A stretch of DNA of 15,677 nt from Candidatus Aminicenantota bacterium (lineage in GTDB: Bacteria; Acidobacteriota; Aminicenantia; Aminicenantales; Aminicenantaceae), in contig JAFGNQ010000288.1 of assembly GCA_016926925.1 (NCBI GenBank), forward strand, positions 1 to 15,677. Direction: 5' to 3'. A program made the position numbers and the translations under genes. A model generated the notes under the pieces. It did not search any database. It saw nothing but the letters and a program-made list of their open reading frames with translations, and was not told where the DNA came from. This document shows, piece after piece, positions 1 through 9,300 of this stretch. How positions within the stretch are numbered: the first letter of the stretch is position 1; the number at the start of each line of letters is the position of its first letter.

Positions 1-2798
1 ATATTCTGCTGATTCACATTAGGCAGGATAAATTTTTGCCCCTCGATTATCAGCGGATCGACAGCCCCGCCGCCGCGGATATATGTATCAGGAGACAGAT
101 TGAATATATGCGTATCTACGGGTGTAATTTCAGGTACGTTGGGAGGTATGGTGGGCCGTATCGAGGCAACGACCGGCAGCGAGGCCCATTCGGAGGGGAG
201 CCATCCGCCTTGTCCATCCGGATTTCTGACCCTGACCATCAATGTTTTGATTGTTGCCGTCATTTCCTCTGGGATTGTGATAAAGACCTGGCTGCAGTTA
301 ATATCATCGGGAGGAATGCTATTTCCTGAATTGGCGACGCCGGCGATCCTCACACGAATTGTTGCCTCAGGCGAAAAATAGCTTCCGTTTATTGTTATGG
401 AAGAATCGGCTCCGCTTCCCGCGTTCAAACTCTCGGGCTCCAGACTTGATATGACAGGGGTATAATACTCGGTTTCGGGTGTGGGGGAGACCGGCACCGT
501 CACAGTCACCACGCTGAGCTCTCTAGCCCCAAGGATTTTTTCCCGGTCCGAAAAATCCGCCATTTTCAGGCTCAACTTTTTTTGCTGTGAGGAATCGTTG
601 AGTAGGGAGGTTTCGAATGATCTCTTTTCGAACGGCTTGAGATTGCTTATTTTCTGCTGGTCGATGAGCGTATCACCCAGGCAAACCAACAAAAGTGCTG
701 ATGATATCTCCGTTTCCGAAAGGTTGTTTATGGTTCCTTTGAGGAAATAATCCTTACCCTGGGCGAGAACAAGACGATCTTCTTCGACAGTGATGATCTT
801 GCCTCCAAGGTCCTCCACGTTGGCAATCGTGAAGCTGATTCCGGCAGCCGCTTCTCCGGAAGATACATAGTAGCGCAGCACAGGTATCCTGTATTCTGCG
901 AGCGGCTGCACAATGCTCAGGCTCACTTCATGCATGCCTTCGATACGGGTCGGCAGGGGAGGTGTGCGGCCGGTCTCTATGGTCCTCTGATCTGCAAACG
1001 GAAAGGATTCGTTGACAACCTGATAAGGTTTCCCGTCCACCAACCACTGAGCTTGAAAAGCGCCTGCCCCTTCATACTTAAGGTCCGCATAGGCGACTAG
1101 AGGCTCGAAGCCTTTCGTCACCTGCTTGTAATCTTTGCCGTCATCGAAGCGAAGCTGGACAAAGGAGATGTTGAAAGGTGCAGCGGGTCCTCTGCTGGGA
1201 GTGATGTTCACTTCCGTGGATTTGGGATAATCATCCTCTCCCGAGAAATCGAAAGCCTTGACCGTGTATCGGCCTTCTCTCTTATATTCATGTGTCACAA
1301 CAGGATCGGCATTGTCCTTGACCGTGCCGTCCCCTAAGTCCCAGCGGATGTGCGGAGAACGAAAATTCGTGGCTGTAAACGTGATCTCCTGACCTGTCAC
1401 CGGCGAGACGGGACTGTAGGAAATCATTCTCAAATCAGGACTCACTGTCACTTGAATGGAAACAGGAGGTAAGTCCTGCTGCATCGACTGGGCGATCTCT
1501 TGGTCGGACTCATCCCAGGCTTTGACGGTGAAGCTTCCCGGATTTCTATAAGTGTGGCGTTCTGCGGTTTTCCCTCGGGGAGTCACTGATCCGTCTCCGA
1601 AATCCCAACGAATTCTCTTCGTAAAAAAATCCTTGGCTTGAAACGTGATCTCTTCGTTCACACGAGGATCTGAAGGCGTATAGCTGAGTGCTCGCCTATC
1701 GCCGCCCACTCTCACGGTTGTGGATGCCGTCGCAGAAGCTCCGCAGTTGTCGAATGCGCGCACCAAGAATGATCCCCTGCGTGAGTAGATGTGTGCAACC
1801 GAGGGGGGAGAGGAGTCGTTGACGGTTGTTCCGTCACCGAAATCCCAGCGGACACAGGTTTTTGAATCGAAGTTGTGGGCTGTGAAAGTCACGCTTTCTC
1901 CCACGCTGGGAGCCTGGGGTGAGAAAGCGATGGAAGGTATTTTGACCGCGGCTATTTGGATTGTCACGGATGCCGTTAAGGTGCTTTTGCAGGCGTCGAA
2001 TGCCTTCACGCTGAAGGTGCCTGCTTTGGTGTAGGTGTGGGTGATGGAGGGTGGGGACGTATCGTTGATGGCTGTGCCGTCACCGAAATCCCAGCGGATG
2101 CAGCTCGGAGATGTGAAATTGACGGCTGTAAAAGTGACTGTTTCACCGGTTTTGGGAGAAGGGGGAGAGAAAGAAATCGAGGATTTCAAAGCCGCTGTAA
2201 CGTTCATTGTGGTCGTGATAGGGCAGCAGGTCGCACCATTGAAATCCATCGCCTTGACGAGATACGTGCCCGGATTGCTGTAGAAATGCGTCTCCACTTT
2301 GGTTCCGTAGGCTTTGACAGTTCCGTCCCCAAAATCCCATTTGATCGAGGACGACATGAAATTCTCGGCTGTAAACGTGACGGTTTCCTTGACTTTGGGA
2401 TTGAGAGGGGTGTGAAGAATCCGTCTGTTTTCCTTGACTACGATCTTTGTTGTCGTGGATGTCCACGTGCCGTCGCAGTTGACGGTCGCTTTGACGACAA
2501 AGGGCCCTGCAGCGGTGTACTTGTGGGTCACGGATGTTCCCCCTGAGAGTGTCGATCCGTCCCCGAAGTCCCACTGCACCGGACCCAAAAAACTGCACGG
2601 CGGAGACAACGTGAACGTCACCATCTGTTCCACGTTAGGGTTTGACGGTGAAAAAGATATGCTTCCCTGAGCGGCTGCCAAAGATGCCATAAGGAAGACA
2701 ATTCCAAAAAAGAGTGCGATACGTATGACTTTCTTAGACTCCAGGGAGGATCTTTTGTTGCCCATGCTTTTGATTTTTCCCAAGAGACAATCCTTCAT
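1..2798 (-). CDS. Secreted six-PKD-domain and TIG protein, partial at its C-terminus
   Basis: This gene is open from its start codon to the left edge, giving 932 codons without a stop; the C-terminal end lies outside. The start is an ATG with GGAG six bases upstream. Residues 23-43 form a hydrophobic signal segment ending LAAAQ, so the protein is probably exported. Six PKD domains follow, each marked by WDFGDG (WDLGDG in the sixth) with the Trp at residues 76, 154, 236, 318, 398 and 486, a spacing of 78-88. Residues 540-760 form a beta-rich region I do not recognise. From residue 780 a TIG/IPT-like domain is visible (ITINGSYFSPEA, then VRVRNPDG), and a second may begin near residue 890. PKD and TIG domains are Ig-like folds used for adhesion or as spacers; no catalytic domain is seen. 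The gene begins 11 bases after the barrel-protein stop, so the two are almost certainly cotranscribed. The partner is unknown; a surface adhesin or envelope scaffold is most likely. Confidence 0.85.
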   Translation of the reverse strand, partial: MKDCLLGKIKSMGNKRSSLESKKVIRIALFFGIVFLMASLAAAQGSISFSPSNPNVEQMVTFTLSPPCSFLGPVQWDFGDGSTLSGGTSVTHKYTAAGPFVVKATVNCDGTWTSTTTKIVVKENRRILHTPLNPKVKETVTFTAENFMSSSIKWDFGDGTVKAYGTKVETHFYSNPGTYLVKAMDFNGATCCPITTTMNVTAALKSSISFSPPSPKTGETVTFTAVNFTSPSCIRWDFGDGTAINDTSPPSITHTYTKAGTFSVKAFDACKSTLTASVTIQIAAVKIPSIAFSPQAPSVGESVTFTAHNFDSKTCVRWDFGDGTTVNDSSPPSVAHIYSRRGSFLVRAFDNCGASATASTTVRVGGDRRALSYTPSDPRVNEEITFQAKDFFTKRIRWDFGDGSVTPRGKTAERHTYRNPGSFTVKAWDESDQEIAQSMQQDLPPVSIQVTVSPDLRMISYSPVSPVTGQEITFTATNFRSPHIRWDLGDGTVKDNADPVVTHEYKREGRYTVKAFDFSGEDDYPKSTEVNITPSRGPAAPFNISFVQLRFDDGKDYKQVTKGFEPLVAYADLKYEGAGAFQAQWLVDGKPYQVVNESFPFADQRTIETGRTPPLPTRIEGMHEVSLSIVQPLAEYRIPVLRYYVSSGEAAAGISFTIANVEDLGGKIITVEEDRLVLAQGKDYFLKGTINNLSETEISSALLLVCLGDTLIDQQKISNLKPFEKRSFETSLLNDSSQQKKLSLKMADFSDREKILGARELSVVTVTVPVSPTPETEYYTPVISSLEPESLNAGSGADSSITINGSYFSPEATIRVRIAGVANSGNSIPPDDINCSQVFITIPEEMTATIKTLMVRVRNPDGQGGWLPSEWASLPVVASIRPTIPPNVPEITPVDTHIFNLSPDTYIRGGGAVDPLIIEGQKFILPNVNQQN
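1193..2663 (-). repeat. Array of six tandem PKD-domain coding units
   Basis: Six diverged coding repeats of about 80 codons lie back to back in the secreted protein gene. Each has a start like SFSP..P..GE.VTFTA, a WDFGDG core, and a close like HTY...G...VKAFD. Units three and four are the most alike: both read WDFGDGT..ND.SPPS, and on the plus strand both carry the same 19 bases, CCGTCACCGAAATCCCAGC (around 2078 and 1831). This suggests a fairly recent duplication. The outer units have diverged more. Borders are approximate. Confidence 0.8.
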
Positions 2799-2809
2799 CG
2801 TTTTCTCCT

Positions 2810-4792
2810 TTAAAAAGAAAAATGGAGCATGACAAAAATGCTCTCGTATTTTTGAGAATAATTTACTGCTTTCATCTCTCTTAATTCGCCTCTCAGAGTG
2901 AGGATAGAATTTTGCAGCTTGCTGCATATTTTGGATAAATAAAAATTCACATTGAGGGAGGCACTCTGATTCGTAATATTTTCGGCCCCGGCATGGGTCG
3001 TGCTGCTGCTCAAGAACGCAGAGAGTGATATGGCTTGGGGGAGGATATGATATTCCGCCGTAATCAAAGAGTTGAACATTTTTGTCTGTGCAGCGGTTGC
3101 GTCGTTTGTATTGACCGAGTAAGAAAAAGTTGGGAAAAGAAAAAACCTGTCACTGAAGCGAAAATTTCCTCCCACATTCAGAGTGGAATTTGTGTTATCG
3201 AGAAGAGGTTCGGCCTTGCTGTTGACTTTGGTATGCATGCCGGAAACCTGGAGGTTTATCAATGAGCTCAGCAGAAAATTCAGGCCGAATGAGATGTTCT
3301 GGGACATCATATCCAGTTGAAGCACTTCTTTGTCGGGACTTGTATACGTTTCCTGATCGGCCTTCTGATACCCCAAACTCACATGGAGCCAGGGAAAGAC
3401 ATTCCAGGAAAATGAAGCTGTAGTGTTTTTGTTGAAGGACGTGAACCGGGTTGTGTCGTTTTTTGTATTGTCCTTTTCGTCGGAGTAAAAAAAATCTATT
3501 CGGATCTTTTTGTAAGCCCATCCCATGGTGAGGTCATATCCTTTTCTGTCGTTTGTGAAAAACTGATGGCCGATAGGATTGAAATCGGTTCCGATATTTT
3601 TATATCGTCCTTGAAATCTCACTCCTCCGAACGATAAATCGCCTTCGATGTTCCAGGCTTCATCTCTTACTTTTCCTGCTTCGTCATCAAGATCGATGTC
3701 TGTGTCGCTCCGGGCATATTCGCCCCTGAGGTTCAACCTGTGCGCAAAAAAATTCATCTCTTGAACGAGGGCCCATACGTTTCCTTTACGTCTGGGTAAA
3801 AACGAACCGGAAACATTTCTCCCTTGCGACGGATCATCATCTCCGCTGACATAGACCGCTCTTGTTGAGATCTGCTGATTCCATAAACTGAAGCCCAGAG
3901 TTCCTCCGTACAGAGTTGAATCTGAAGTGGGAAGCAGATCGCCCCATCCTCTTGGCTGCTGTGAATGAATGTTGAAAAGCTGAAAAAACAGTTTCCGGTT
4001 ATCGAAGCGGTATTCCGCCCCGCGCCTGCCGATCGCTAAAAGAGCCAGATTGGAACCGCTCATGGAAATGTCGCCTAGGGTTAGCTTATGGCTCCTGCTG
4101 GCAACCGATAAATCGAAATGGCTCAACTGGAAATTTTGATCTCCCTCCAAAGGGTGGTTGGTCAAGGCCGTATTGAGTGCAAAATTGACCTGAAAGTTTC
4201 CCGTTTGAATGAATTTGGATAGCATGATGTTTCCGTCGGAAAGGACGGCTTCACTCTCTGTGGCGACCGATTGGTGAGCGGGCGCTTGGATACTTCCGTT
4301 GATTCTCACTGATACTGGGAAATGGAAGGGTCCCTCTTCGACTTCACTTTCTGGAGAGCTGATTTCTTTGCCCGATTCTTCTTTTTCTCCCAGGGATGTG
4401 AAGACCTGTTCCGGTGCCCTCACAGGGAGATAAAGGACGTCATCTTTCCCTTTTGCCATGATATAGTAGTCAAATTTTTGCGTGGTCAGGAGAGATGTGT
4501 CAAAAGAGTAAAGGAATTGTCCTTCTGCGGTTTGGGTCATTCTTCGCTTCTGGAAATTTAAGAATTCCTCTATGCGGTAACAAAAGACCACCTCGTCGAC
4601 ACTCTCTGTGACATCCACTCGGACTTCAAGTTCCAGGCCTTGGGAGAATTTGAGTAGCGGCGTATGGAGAATTTTTCCCTCTGCCTGAGCCGCAATTGGG
4701 TTGCCTTCCTGCGAAGACCGCCCGAGCAAACTCAATGCTATCAAAAGAAAAATGGAAAGTGCAGCTCGAGACACTCCTCCTGTCTTTTTCAT
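2810..4792 (-). CDS. Outer-membrane beta-barrel protein with N-terminal Ig-like domain
   Basis: With the start chosen here the protein has 660 residues. An in-frame ATG 16 codons upstream (4840) has no ribosome site, whereas the ATG at 4792 follows AGGAGAGG and opens directly into a signal peptide (MKKTGG, then a hydrophobic stretch at 11-24; cleavage probably near residue 38 after AAQA). Residues 42-130 form a beta-sandwich-like domain (ELEVRVDV, VVFCYRI, FDYYIMAKGKDDVLYLPV) that resembles Ig-like or glycan-binding folds. An acidic linker follows to about 160. The rest, to 660, alternates polar and aromatic residues as in transmembrane beta strands, and the chain ends MLHFSF, the terminal-Phe signal read by the BAM machinery. 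I cannot name the family. It could be a porin-like channel, or an anchor or exporter for the PKD protein encoded 11 bases downstream. The sigma gene starts divergently 169 bases away. Confidence 0.75.
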   Translation of the reverse strand: MKKTGGVSRAALSIFLLIALSLLGRSSQEGNPIAAQAEGKILHTPLLKFSQGLELEVRVDVTESVDEVVFCYRIEEFLNFQKRRMTQTAEGQFLYSFDTSLLTTQKFDYYIMAKGKDDVLYLPVRAPEQVFTSLGEKEESGKEISSPESEVEEGPFHFPVSVRINGSIQAPAHQSVATESEAVLSDGNIMLSKFIQTGNFQVNFALNTALTNHPLEGDQNFQLSHFDLSVASRSHKLTLGDISMSGSNLALLAIGRRGAEYRFDNRKLFFQLFNIHSQQPRGWGDLLPTSDSTLYGGTLGFSLWNQQISTRAVYVSGDDDPSQGRNVSGSFLPRRKGNVWALVQEMNFFAHRLNLRGEYARSDTDIDLDDEAGKVRDEAWNIEGDLSFGGVRFQGRYKNIGTDFNPIGHQFFTNDRKGYDLTMGWAYKKIRIDFFYSDEKDNTKNDTTRFTSFNKNTTASFSWNVFPWLHVSLGYQKADQETYTSPDKEVLQLDMMSQNISFGLNFLLSSLINLQVSGMHTKVNSKAEPLLDNTNSTLNVGGNFRFSDRFFLFPTFSYSVNTNDATAAQTKMFNSLITAEYHILPQAISLSAFLSSSTTHAGAENITNQSASLNVNFYLSKICSKLQNSILTLRGELREMKAVNYSQKYESIFVMLHFSF

Positions 4793-4798
4793 GTCTAT

Positions 4799-4806
4799 CC
4801 TCTCCT
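4799..4806 (-). promoter_or_regulatory. Ribosome binding site that decides the barrel-protein start
   Basis: On the minus strand AGGAGAGG lies six bases before the ATG at 4792. The longer alternative start at 4840 is preceded by a pyrimidine-rich stretch (CCTCTTCTCT) with no Shine-Dalgarno match, so the shorter protein is preferred. Confidence 0.7.
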
Positions 4807-4846
4807 GGCCGTTTGATCGATTCCAGTCATCCCTTTTCATAGAGAA

Positions 4847-4870
4847 GAGGCACTGAAGGGCTAATGCCTC
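4847..4870. other. Inverted repeat between the divergent barrel and sigma genes
   Basis: GAGGCA and TGCCTC flank a 12-base centre; one further A-T pair at 4846/4871 extends the stem to seven pairs. It lies in the probable leader of the barrel gene, about 60 bases before its start, and about 35 bases upstream of the sigma-gene -35 element. It could be an operator half-site pair or a leader hairpin. No run of T follows on either strand, so a terminator is unlikely. Chance is possible at this length. Confidence 0.3.
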
Positions 4871-4904
4871 TCACTTTCTCCGATGAATTCTGGAAAAAAG
4901 TTTT

Positions 4905-4932
4905 TTGCTAAGGATGGAAAAACCGCTATAAT
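4905..4932 (+). promoter_or_regulatory. Sigma-70-type promoter of the sigma/anti-sigma operon
   Basis: A perfect -10 TATAAT (4927-4932) follows -35 TTGCTA (4905-4910, four of six consensus bases) at a 16-base spacing. Transcription would start near 4940, about 22 bases before the ATG at 4962. The elements resemble a housekeeping promoter, so the sigma gene appears to be expressed at a basal level by the main sigma factor. Confidence 0.55.
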
Positions 4933-4961
4933 TCTTAAACAAGGGTTGAACTTCTCGGAAA

Positions 4962-5519
4962 ATGACTTATAGGGAAAACAAAATCGATACGCTCGAATGC
5001 GATATCGAAGGATTCACCCGATTGATACGTTCGGCCATTCGAAAGACCTGTCCTTACATTGACCGATTGGATATGGATGACATCGAGCAGGAAGTTAAAA
5101 TCAATATTTGGAAAGAAATCCTTAAAAGTGAGAAGGAAATTCATAACTTGGGCTCTTATATATGGAGAGTGACTTACACGACAACCAGCCGCATCATGAA
5201 AAAAGTGACCGGACAGAGGAAATTGTTGCGCACCCGCCACGAGATTTCCGAAGTTGTTAAAATGGAGGATGGAAAAGACCTCCTCCGATCTCCCGATCAT
5301 CGTTTTGAATATAAGGAGCTGCTGGAAATTATAAAAATATCCATAAATTCATTGATAGATTCCCGCAGGGCTGTCCTGAAATTGTACCTAATGGGGATGA
5401 CCACGGAAGAAATTTCCGAGTTCTTTGGATGGAGCATGGCTAAAGTGAGAAACCTTCTTTCTCGCGGGCTCGCGGACCTGAGGAAAAAACTTCAGGAGAA
5501 AGGGATAGAATATACTTGA
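4962..5519 (+). CDS. Sigma-70-family RNA polymerase sigma factor, ECF-like
   Basis: The 185-residue protein has the two-domain layout of small (ECF-type) sigma factors, which direct RNA polymerase to a limited set of promoters. Residues 17-83 match region 2, which binds the polymerase clamp and the -10 element (LDMDDIEQEVKINIWKEI, then SYIWRVTYTTTSRIMKK). Residues 120-177 match region 4, with a helix-turn-helix at about 147-168 (MTTEEISEFFGWSMAKVRN, then LLSRGLADLRKKL) that would read the -35 element. A loosely conserved linker separates them. The start is fixed: an in-frame stop at 4947-4949 leaves ATG 4962 as the first ATG, with only a weak CGGAA ahead of it. A membrane zinc-finger protein, its likely anti-sigma factor, begins 83 bases downstream. 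Target promoters cannot be deduced from this window. Confidence 0.88.
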   Translation: MTYRENKIDTLECDIEGFTRLIRSAIRKTCPYIDRLDMDDIEQEVKINIWKEILKSEKEIHNLGSYIWRVTYTTTSRIMKKVTGQRKLLRTRHEISEVVKMEDGKDLLRSPDHRFEYKELLEIIKISINSLIDSRRAVLKLYLMGMTTEEISEFFGWSMAKVRNLLSRGLADLRKKLQEKGIEYT

Positions 5520-5602
5520 GTTATAGAAGTATAGCCGAACCTTATGATCCTGAAGAGATTTTTATGGCTGGGAAATATAAGGAACATATTCGGAGATAAA
5601 AG

Positions 5603-6382
5603 ATGAAAGCATTCGAGGAGGAATTGAAGGAACTCTTCCGCTCTGCATTCAAAGGGATTGAAGGGGAAGGGGAAAATTGTCCCGATATCTACGGATTGAT
5701 GGTCTCTTTCACTGATGAAATGACGGAAGAAAAAAAAATCGAGCTGGTCGACCATCTTGCCGAGTGTGACCCGTGTCAGTGGAAGTTTGACGCCATCAAG
5801 CAGGTTCTCAAAGAATGCAAGGCTCTTGCACATAAGTACCAAGGCACGGTCCTTTCTCAAGATGAGGTTAAGGAACTGAAAAAAAGAGCGGAAGAAAGAA
5901 TAGCGGAAATAGAACCGCGGTTGCGAGAAAAAAGAATACCGGCATTTTCTCGAAAAATTAAGGTTCTCTTTTGGCCTGATGGGTATAGGAAATGGCTGCC
6001 GGCGGCTGCAGGTTTATTGATTCTTATTCTGGGGTCCGTATTGATTTTGAGAGTTCCTCAAAACATGGAACAAGAAACTCTTAGAGGGCAGAATGTGAAT
6101 GACATAGAACTTGTGTTGCCAAAAGGAACGTTGACAATGACTCCATACCTGTTCCAATGGAATGCCTATCCAGGAGCCCTACGCTATGAGGTCAGGGTGA
6201 TGGATGAAGAGCTCACAAATATCTGGACATCGGATACAACCGAGAAAAACGAATTCATAATACCCCCCGATATCCAGAAATGCATCATTCCTGAGAAAAC
6301 CTATTTCTGGAAAATCATTGTCTATCTGGAGGATGGCACTCTAAAGGAATCGGCTCCTCAGGAGTTTCGTATCGCCTATTGA
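5603..6382 (+). CDS. Single-pass membrane anti-sigma factor with zinc finger and periplasmic Fn3-like domain
   Basis: This 259-residue protein most likely binds and restrains the sigma factor encoded just upstream. Its cytoplasmic N-terminus carries the zinc-binding anti-sigma (zf-HC2) pattern: Cys26, His51, Cys55 and Cys58, the last three as HLAECDPC. A charged, partly coiled segment (residues 85-115) follows. One transmembrane helix lies at about 132-149 (WLPAAAGLLILILG). The part beyond the membrane, residues 173-259, looks like a fibronectin type III or Ig fold (FQWNAYPGALRYEVRV, then YFWKIIVYLEDG and a closing FRIAY) and could sense an envelope signal or ligand. The ATG has GGAG seven bases upstream. 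The gene ends 13 bases from the tail of the convergent CHAT protease gene. The zinc-finger role is well known for the family; partnership with this sigma factor is inferred from adjacency. Confidence 0.83.
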   Translation: MKAFEEELKELFRSAFKGIEGEGENCPDIYGLMVSFTDEMTEEKKIELVDHLAECDPCQWKFDAIKQVLKECKALAHKYQGTVLSQDEVKELKKRAEERIAEIEPRLREKRIPAFSRKIKVLFWPDGYRKWLPAAAGLLILILGSVLILRVPQNMEQETLRGQNVNDIELVLPKGTLTMTPYLFQWNAYPGALRYEVRVMDEELTNIWTSDTTEKNEFIIPPDIQKCIIPEKTYFWKIIVYLEDGTLKESAPQEFRIAY

Positions 6383-6395
6383 AGGAGTTCCCGTT

Positions 6396-9300
6396 TCAAA
6401 ATATTCTTTCCCAAAACCGGGGCTTTTCCAAGGGGATGGATGAACCGGCCTCGCCAATAAGCACGAATGCCGCCCAGAAAAAGGGGTGGCTGTATTTCGA
6501 ACCCGTCATGGTCTTCTTAGCCGTCTTAAGCGCCTCTTCTTTACTTTTTCCCTTACTCAAGGCTTTGTAGAAATGGCCCATGAATTCTGCAGAGGCTCTG
6601 TCGTTTATGCTCCAGAGACTCACGACAACGGAGTCGGCTCCGGCAAAAATGAATGCTCGTGCCAATCCGGACACTCCTTCCCCTTTCTGAAGCCTTCCTC
6701 TCCCGGTCTGACAGCTCGAAAGAACCACCATGTTTGCCTTCAATTTCACGTCGTAGATCTCTCGTGCTTGAAAAAAGCCGTCTTCGACGGGATCGTCATC
6801 GAGACTGAGCATCAAGGAGGACCTGGAAGGAATGTGTTCATCGATCAATCCATGTGTGGCGAAATGGATCACTCTGAAATCTTCTAAAGGGAGTGCCTTG
6901 ATTGTCTCTTCTTTAGCTTGATCCTCTGTGAAAACCCTCCTCGATTTCTTCCTCACATATTTTGTTATTTTCTTGATTTCCAGGCGGCTGTACTGTAGTG
7001 GATGAAAATCGAAGTTCTGTCCCAAATAGAATTCTCTCAAAATTTCGCTTGGGCTGACTTTATGCTTGGACTCGCCCTTGAAAGAGTAATCCGGATCAGC
7101 AAATGCAAGCAGGTCTTTCTTGAATACCGGTTCTTTTTCTCTATCGAGAAGACTGATCAATGCGGATGCCGAGGGGGCGTAGGAGATTCTGTAATCTTCG
7201 AGTAGGAAGTGGTGAGAATTTGTGTTATCGGAGTCAACGAGAGCTTCGAAGGGCAGATAATGCAGGTTCCCGTCAGGTGCTATGACCAAGCGCTCGACAC
7301 CGGCAATTTCATTCTTGAGAGGCGCCAATAGCTCCTGGTGGAGCTTTCTTCCAGCCGCGAATGCGGTAAAGGTGCCGGCGTCTTTTGCTGAGAGCAGCTT
7401 TATATAATCATCCACCCTCTCCTGGAGTTCATGGCTTCCGGATAATTTATGGATGCAATATCCGCTCTTTCGCACACAAAACACATAGGCGCTTTCATCC
7501 CCGATAAAATACTCGAGAAGTGCCGTTTTGTCATTCAACAATTTTTCTCGGATACTGTGGATACCGTATGGCTCAGGATAGGCGACATTGACGAATGCCA
7601 GCTTTTTCAGTCTGATGTTCTGGATGAGTTGTTGGTATTTGTCCTCTTCATTTTCCAATTTATCAATCAACGTCTCTCTTTTTTCATCCGGCAGACCGGG
7701 CTTGACCAATTCCGTCTGAATCCTGGCAATTTCGCCCGCTAGGGCGTGTTCCTCTTCTCTGATTGCGGCGGGCAGGCCGGCTTTCAAATTGACGTTCGTC
7801 AGCTCCAAACTGTCCAAAAAAGCTCTTGCTTTGGCCTGTTCCACAAAATACAGGGCTTCTTCGCCGTAGCCTTTCGATGGATCCTTCCGGTGAAGCCTAC
7901 ACAGCAAATCTATCAGGGCTTCATATATGCTGAACTTATTCTCCAAGAAACTGGATTTGAATTCTTCTATCTGGATCCGGGAACGCACGCCCTCGATGAC
8001 CTGAATCGATTTTTTGAATTGTTCAACGGCTTCATCGAATTTACCTTGTCTCATGTATGCGGAAGCGATTCCGGAATGGGACATACAAGTGTCTTTGGGA
8101 AGCCGTAACTCCATTGCCAACTTCAGAGATTGGGAGAATGCGTCTATGGCCAGGGAGTCGTTGCCCTGCAGCGAATGAAAATCTCCCCATCTGCGGTAGA
8201 CTTTCGTTTCAATATCTCTTAAGCCAAGTGTTTGTGCTTTGGTCAGCGCCTTTCTAAAGCAAGATTCCGCTCTTGCGGGCTCATCCAAATACGTAGAAAC
8301 CAGACCTATATTCGCGAGACGATTGGCCTCTGCCCGTGCGTCACCGGTTTCTTTTGCGATTTTCAAAGATTGTTCATAGAAATCCAAAGCTTGGGAATAG
8401 AGTTTGTTTCCAAAATAGATATCGGCTATGTTATTGAGCGTAACTCCCTCGGATTTTTTCACTCCGATCTCGCGATATATTTTTAGAGCTAAGTCGTAAT
8501 ATTCCAGTGCTTTTGATTTATCTCCCACCTCTTTGTAGATCACTCCGATGTTGAGCAAGGAGATCGCTTGTCTTTCCTTGTTTCCAAGCTCATCACTCAA
8601 CTTGGAAGCCTCAAAATATTTTTCCAGAGCTTTTGAATATTCTCCGATCTTCAAAAATGTATTGCCGAGATCATTGAGAGTGATGGCTTCATTGAATTTA
8701 TCCCCCATCTCACGTGCTATCGATAAGGCTCTTTTGTAAAAGCTGGCAGCTGGGGGATACTCGGCCCTATGCCAGTGGCACAAGGCGATTTCTCTCAAAT
8801 ACCGGCCTTCTGCGGCCCTATCCGCTATCTCTTCAGCGATATGTAGCGCTTTTCTATAATATTCCATTGCCCGAGAATAGTTCCCGAATCCTTGATGGAC
8901 ATAGCCGATATTCCGGAGGTTCTTTGCTTCACCGCTTTTGTTGCCGATGTCTCTTTGGATCTGCAAGGCTCTCTTGTAGCGATCCAGGCCATTCTGGGAT
9001 TCGCCTAAATAGCAGTGCATAAGACCGGAATTGTGCACATAAGACGCCAAACCCTCGATGTCTTCTGCCTCCTCCGCAGCGGCCACGGCTGCTTCATAGA
9101 ACTCTCGCGCTTTCTGGTATTGGCTTTGGCCCCAGTAAGCATTGCCTATCATGTTGAGGATCTGTCCCTCCTTCTTTTTCTCGCCTTCCTTTTTAGCTCC
9201 TTCCAGGGCGCTTAGATAGTGGGATAAGGCTTGCGCAGTATCTTTGAATTTGTATTCATAAATGGAGCCCAAATACAAACGCGCAAAGGAGTTTTTCGGA

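Noticed and set aside
4793..4840. The longer start (ATG at 4840) for the barrel protein.
   Set aside because: It has no ribosome site and would add 16 charged residues before the signal peptide, while ATG 4792 has a strong site.
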